Of a DNA stretch of 38,680 nt, positions 34,983 through 38,680 are shown piece after piece. The translations under genes and the position numbers were made by a program. This stretch comes from Pyrinomonadaceae bacterium (GTDB taxonomy: Bacteria; Acidobacteriota; Blastocatellia; Pyrinomonadales; Pyrinomonadaceae): the NCBI GenBank assembly GCA_025923035.1, contig JAICGQ010000004.1, forward strand, positions 1 through 38,680, given 5' to 3'. Position 1 is the first letter of the stretch, and the number at the start of each line of letters is the position of its first letter. The notes under the pieces are model-generated. The model saw only the letters and a program-made list of their open reading frames with translations. It had not been told where the DNA came from and did not search any database.

Positions 34983-36713
34983 TTAAAAAAACAAGGCGAA
35001 GAAGTAACCCACGATCGACAACACGATCGTGGCGATCGCGAGGGGCACCGGATATCCGATACCAGGTACAGCCGACTGCGATTCTTTCTGCGCTGCCCGC
35101 ATCGAAGTCGTATTCTGGCGCGCACCCGCGATTGCACCCATGAGGAGCGCCGGGTTCAAGTGGAGCGCGTGACGCCCGACCCACCAGGCAATCAGTTCGG
35201 GTAGCAGGCTAATCACCTGAGAGGCAAGCAAGAGTTGCCAGATTGGCCCAGTGGTCGCGACCTGGTAAACCGCGAGGCCGGAGTTGATCGCAAGCGCCGA
35301 GGTGAAGACGTTCAACCCCATCTCTTCCATGAGGCTGCGGGCGCCCTCGGAAATCGGACCGCCAAACGCCGGGTGTCGCGTCTTGAGCCATCCGAAAACG
35401 ATACCGGTCATGAGCACGGCTGCCGCCCCGAAGTTGATCCTGACTCCGAAAATGGGAAAGGGGATCGCACCAATCAGCGCACCTACCAGCAGGCCCAGTG
35501 CGAGCGTCAGCACATCTGAGACATGCGACGAACGAATTACCTGTCCCACACGCTGTCCGAGCTCAGTAATGCGAGAGTCGCTGCCCGTCACCCGGATCAC
35601 ATCGCCCTTCTTCAGTTTTGTGGCAGGTCCCGGCGGCAGTTCAACACCAACGCGGAATACTGCATTCGGATAAAGCCCCGGACCAAGTAATTCCGGCACT
35701 GTTCGCCCTGCTGCCTCGTCGCGGCCGACCACCACATCCACCGTGTCAAGCGGGGTGAGCGCGCGGGCCTCCGAATCAGGCACTTCGGGGCCGAGCACCT
35801 CTCGCACCTTTATCTGCTTCTCGATCGGCGCGCTGATGACGACCTCGTCGGCCGCCGCCAGCGGCGTGGCATCATCGAGATGAAGCCATCCGTTTCCGCG
35901 TCGAATGAGTTCGATGGCGATGCCTGGCGCCGCTTTGCGGATGTCGCCGATCGTCTGGCCCGGCAGGTTGCCCTCGGGAACGCGATACGCCCGCACGGTG
36001 ATTGATGAATCGATTGCGTCAGCCGCTTCGACTGTGCCCGGGAGCGGCGCAGTACGTTCACCCCGCATCGCCGCTTCAAACTCCCGCGCCTCCTTTGGCG
36101 CGTCGATGCCGGTCAGTCTTGGAAGGACCTTCATGAAAAGCACGAACTGCACCTGCGTAGCGGCGTAACACAACGCGAACGACGCCGAGAGCATGCCGGT
36201 AACACTCTCCACGGTCACTCCAGGCGGCGGCTGATAGGCGCCGGACGTGAGCGCTGACGAAGCGGTGCCGAAAGTTGCCGAAGAGTTGTTCGACCCCGCC
36301 AGTAGACCTGCAACCGCTCCCGGCGGCAGATCGAAGAGTCGTCCGAAGGCATAGCTGATCGCCGGCGCCAGCACAGCGACGATGGCGCCAATCGCCACCA
36401 TGTGCCAACCATCACGTTTCAACCCGGCGAAGAACTGCGGACCGATCTTCACCCCCAATGCGAAGATAAAAATATTGAAGAAGATCGTCTTAACGACGTC
36501 CGGAAGGACCAACGCGACACCGGTCGCGGTGTATGAGCCAATGCTAACCAGCAGACCGACGAAGATGATGCACACGACCGAGCCGAGAGAGATGCCGCGA
36601 ATGGCCGGCTTGCCGAGGATCATCCCGGCGGCGAGAACACCGAAAAGCGCGACGAAGGGCTGCGCCTGCAGGAATTCGAAGATGGCGCTCACCCCTTTCT
36701 CGATCGTTGCCAC
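34983..36713 (-). CDS. aspT: Aspartate:alanine exchanger family (AspT/YidE-like) transporter
   Basis: 576 aa; two hydrophobic halves with central TrkA_C-like domains; GLLAGSNNSSATFGTASSAL, GAIAGARQNTTSMRAAQKESQS; next to aspD. Confidence 0.9.
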   Translation of the reverse strand: MATIEKGVSAIFEFLQAQPFVALFGVLAAGMILGKPAIRGISLGSVVCIIFVGLLVSIGSYTATGVALVLPDVVKTIFFNIFIFALGVKIGPQFFAGLKRDGWHMVAIGAIVAVLAPAISYAFGRLFDLPPGAVAGLLAGSNNSSATFGTASSALTSGAYQPPPGVTVESVTGMLSASFALCYAATQVQFVLFMKVLPRLTGIDAPKEAREFEAAMRGERTAPLPGTVEAADAIDSSITVRAYRVPEGNLPGQTIGDIRKAAPGIAIELIRRGNGWLHLDDATPLAAADEVVISAPIEKQIKVREVLGPEVPDSEARALTPLDTVDVVVGRDEAAGRTVPELLGPGLYPNAVFRVGVELPPGPATKLKKGDVIRVTGSDSRITELGQRVGQVIRSSHVSDVLTLALGLLVGALIGAIPFPIFGVRINFGAAAVLMTGIVFGWLKTRHPAFGGPISEGARSLMEEMGLNVFTSALAINSGLAVYQVATTGPIWQLLLASQVISLLPELIAWWVGRHALHLNPALLMGAIAGARQNTTSMRAAQKESQSAVPGIGYPVPLAIATIVLSIVGYFFALFF

Positions 36714-38302
36714 TCGGCAAACGTACGAGTCATCAGATCCTTGAGGTCCTTGCCAATCGCTTCGTACTCATCGGCATCGAGGTTGGCGAGCGAGATCCGC
36801 ACGGACCAGGGTGGTCCATCAAAGCCGCTGCCGTTCAGCAGCACCGTCCCGGATCGCTTCGCCAGCGCGATGACGATATCCAGCGGATCGTGATGTGCGG
36901 CAACAAAGGCGCCGAACTCGTCGCCGAATGCGATCCGCCCCCACACCGCGAGATCGATATCGATGTAGTAACCAACGCGAAGCGGATCCTCCGGCACAGC
37001 GAAACCCAACCCGCGGCCCAGTGCCTGCAAACGATCGCGCACCAGCTCGCGACAGCGCTTCTGGTAAGCATCGTCGCGGTCGAGCAGCGCGAAGAGCGAG
37101 AAAAGCACCATCTGCACCTGCTGCGGAGTCGAGAGGCCGGCAGTATGGTTAAGCGCTACGTCGCGACTATCGGCGACGATACGATCGATGAACTTGATGC
37201 GCTCTGGCGTAGTGCTAAGCGTGCGGTAACGCTCGTGGAGCGCGTCGCGATCCGCCGATGGTAGCGCTGCCAGCGCCTGGTCCAGCACGTTGTGCTGGTG
37301 CAGTGCGATCACACCGAGACGCCAGCCGGTGCAACCGAAGTGTTTCGAGTACGAATAGACGAGGATGGTATTTCGCGGAAGATCGGCTGCCAGCGATCGG
37401 AATCCTTCGGCAAAGGTTCCGTACACATCATCGGTCAGGATAATTAGATCGGGACGCTTAGCTCGAACGAGTTCGACGATGCGCTCCTGTGTCTCGCGAT
37501 GTATGGCATAAGACGACGGGTTGGAAGGATTTACGAGGAAGAACGCCTTCACCTGCGAATCGGCGAGCTTCTCGATCTCGTCGTCTGGATACTGCCACGT
37601 ATGGATCCCGCTCTCCGTCAAGGCGGCTTGGTTGATCTCCACGGTTTTGAATGCGTAGTCACTGAGCTTCGGGAGCTCGATGTACGGAGTGAAGATTGGC
37701 GCACCGAGAGCGATCGTGTCGCCTTGGGCCAGAATGCGGTTTTCGACCAGGCTCTTGAAGACGTAACACATCGCCGCCGTGCCGCCCTCAACGGCGAAAA
37801 TGTCGAACGTGCCGGGCGGCGGCTGATCGTTGCACATGGTCTTCTCGAGATAACGATGAACGACCTTCTCGGCGTGGACCAGCATCCGGTCAGGCTCAGG
37901 GTAGTTGTCTCCGATGATCCCGTCGACCAGCTCATGCGCAAAAGCATCGGCGTCGAACCCGAGTGTCGAAGTTGCGTAGTCGAGACCGCGTTGCAGGAGG
38001 TCGACGCCACCGCCTGACGAACTCGCGAGAAACGCACGCAGCCGGTCAGCGACGCCTGCGCCAGGTGGCATGCCGGCCAGCGTTCCTTCGTCACGCGTGC
38101 GCCGGGATTCCGACAACGCGAACTGGCCCAACAAGAAGAACGCCTCGCGCGGCGTCGTTGCGATCCAGTTGGGATTGCCGCGTCCGGCGTTGAGAAACTT
38201 GTGCGTGGCGGCCTTACTGTGGCTCTGATCCCGAGCGTAGCGGATCAGCTCGTCCTTCAACTGGAACGGACTAAGTTGCTGGAGTTCCGACGTCATAAAC
38301 AA
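36689..38302 (-). CDS. aspD: Bifunctional aspartate transaminase / aspartate 4-decarboxylase
   Basis: 537 aa aminotransferase fold I: FLNAGRGNPNWIATTPREAFFLLGQFAL, NYPEPDRMLVHAEKVVHRYLE, EGGTAAMCYVF, VNPSNPSSYAI, YSYSKHFGCTGWRLGVIAL (PLP Lys). Confidence 0.94.
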   Translation of the reverse strand: MFMTSELQQLSPFQLKDELIRYARDQSHSKAATHKFLNAGRGNPNWIATTPREAFFLLGQFALSESRRTRDEGTLAGMPPGAGVADRLRAFLASSSGGGVDLLQRGLDYATSTLGFDADAFAHELVDGIIGDNYPEPDRMLVHAEKVVHRYLEKTMCNDQPPPGTFDIFAVEGGTAAMCYVFKSLVENRILAQGDTIALGAPIFTPYIELPKLSDYAFKTVEINQAALTESGIHTWQYPDDEIEKLADSQVKAFFLVNPSNPSSYAIHRETQERIVELVRAKRPDLIILTDDVYGTFAEGFRSLAADLPRNTILVYSYSKHFGCTGWRLGVIALHQHNVLDQALAALPSADRDALHERYRTLSTTPERIKFIDRIVADSRDVALNHTAGLSTPQQVQMVLFSLFALLDRDDAYQKRCRELVRDRLQALGRGLGFAVPEDPLRVGYYIDIDLAVWGRIAFGDEFGAFVAAHHDPLDIVIALAKRSGTVLLNGSGFDGPPWSVRISLANLDADEYEAIGKDLKDLMTRTFAEWQRSRKG

Positions 38303-38389
38303 TTCGGACCCGAAAAACCTGCTCTAATAGTTAGGCGTTAAGACTAGATGGTGAAGGTGGGTGCAGACAATACCGCAAAATACGTAAGG

Positions 38390-38680
38390 TCATTCACGAA
38401 AAGAGTTGCGCGCCGCGATCCAGTCGTACATGAAGGTCGGCATCAACATGCCCGCGCGCACGACGGTCGCGAGTTGCCACGGAAACGCGACGCTCCTCTT
38501 CCCCTTTTCGATCGCTGAAACGATCTTCTTGACCGCATCGTCGAGTTCCATCAGGTACGGCATGTGCGCCTCACGCCCGGCAGTCAACGGTGTCTTGATA
38601 AAGCCGGGATGAATGATCGTTACACCGACTCCGGTGCCGCGCAGGTCGATCCTCACGCTCTCGAAGTATGCCGACATCGC
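38390..38680 (-). CDS. Short-chain dehydrogenase/reductase, partial (C-terminal part; runs off window)
   Basis: MSAYFESVRIDLRGTGVGVTIIHPGFIKTPLTAGREAHMPYLMELDDAVKKIVSAIEKGKR, typical SDR C-terminal segment. Confidence 0.85.
   Translation of the reverse strand, partial: AMSAYFESVRIDLRGTGVGVTIIHPGFIKTPLTAGREAHMPYLMELDDAVKKIVSAIEKGKRSVAFPWQLATVVRAGMLMPTFMYDWIAARNSFRE

Noticed and set aside
1-38680. Defence island, prophage, transposon or biosynthetic gene cluster
   Set aside because: No integrase, transposase, restriction, toxin-antitoxin or NRPS/PKS signatures found. The single RHH protein has no adjacent toxin-like ORF.

Overview
This is a 38.7 kb chromosomal window of about 55-58% G+C. The gene content suggests an Acidobacteriota (Blastocatellia-like) origin, but that is inference. 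It is densely coding and mostly housekeeping. From left to right: a partial ECF sigma factor; an M16-like (pseudo)peptidase; ubiE/menG; two Dpp/Opp-type ABC permeases; a cysteine synthase/CBS-like plus cystathionine gamma-synthase/lyase pair; a PP2C phosphatase; NfeD; proline dehydrogenase; an HD protein; an acidobacterial-type VWA protein; a ccsA-hemA-hemC-hemD cluster followed by a sigma-54 activator, an alkaline-phosphatase-superfamily metalloenzyme and an Atg22-like MFS protein; RNase P RNA (rnpB, minus strand); a CPBP-like protein. A long minus-strand gene block then reads recJ > lptC/lptA fusion > lptB > rpoN > long hpf > rapZ > EIIA-Man > HPr-EI. The window ends with PilZ, SRAP, uppP, an AspT-AspD pair and a partial SDR. 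I see no CRISPR array, prophage, transposase or obvious defence island. The most unusual signal is non-coding. Three intergenic inverted repeats are built from 7-bp (heptad) units of consensus NNCTTTG, and a fourth is built from NGGCAAT. Two of them nearly fill the gap between consecutive co-directional genes and supply the stop codon of the upstream gene. Other points of interest are a RapZ whose Walker A lysine is replaced by Met, a permease-free PTS chain next to rpoN/hpf/rapZ, a 770-aa LptC-LptA-like fusion, a sigma-54 activator with a shortened receiver domain, a CPBP protein with QQ in place of EE, and an M16 protein with no HxxEH.
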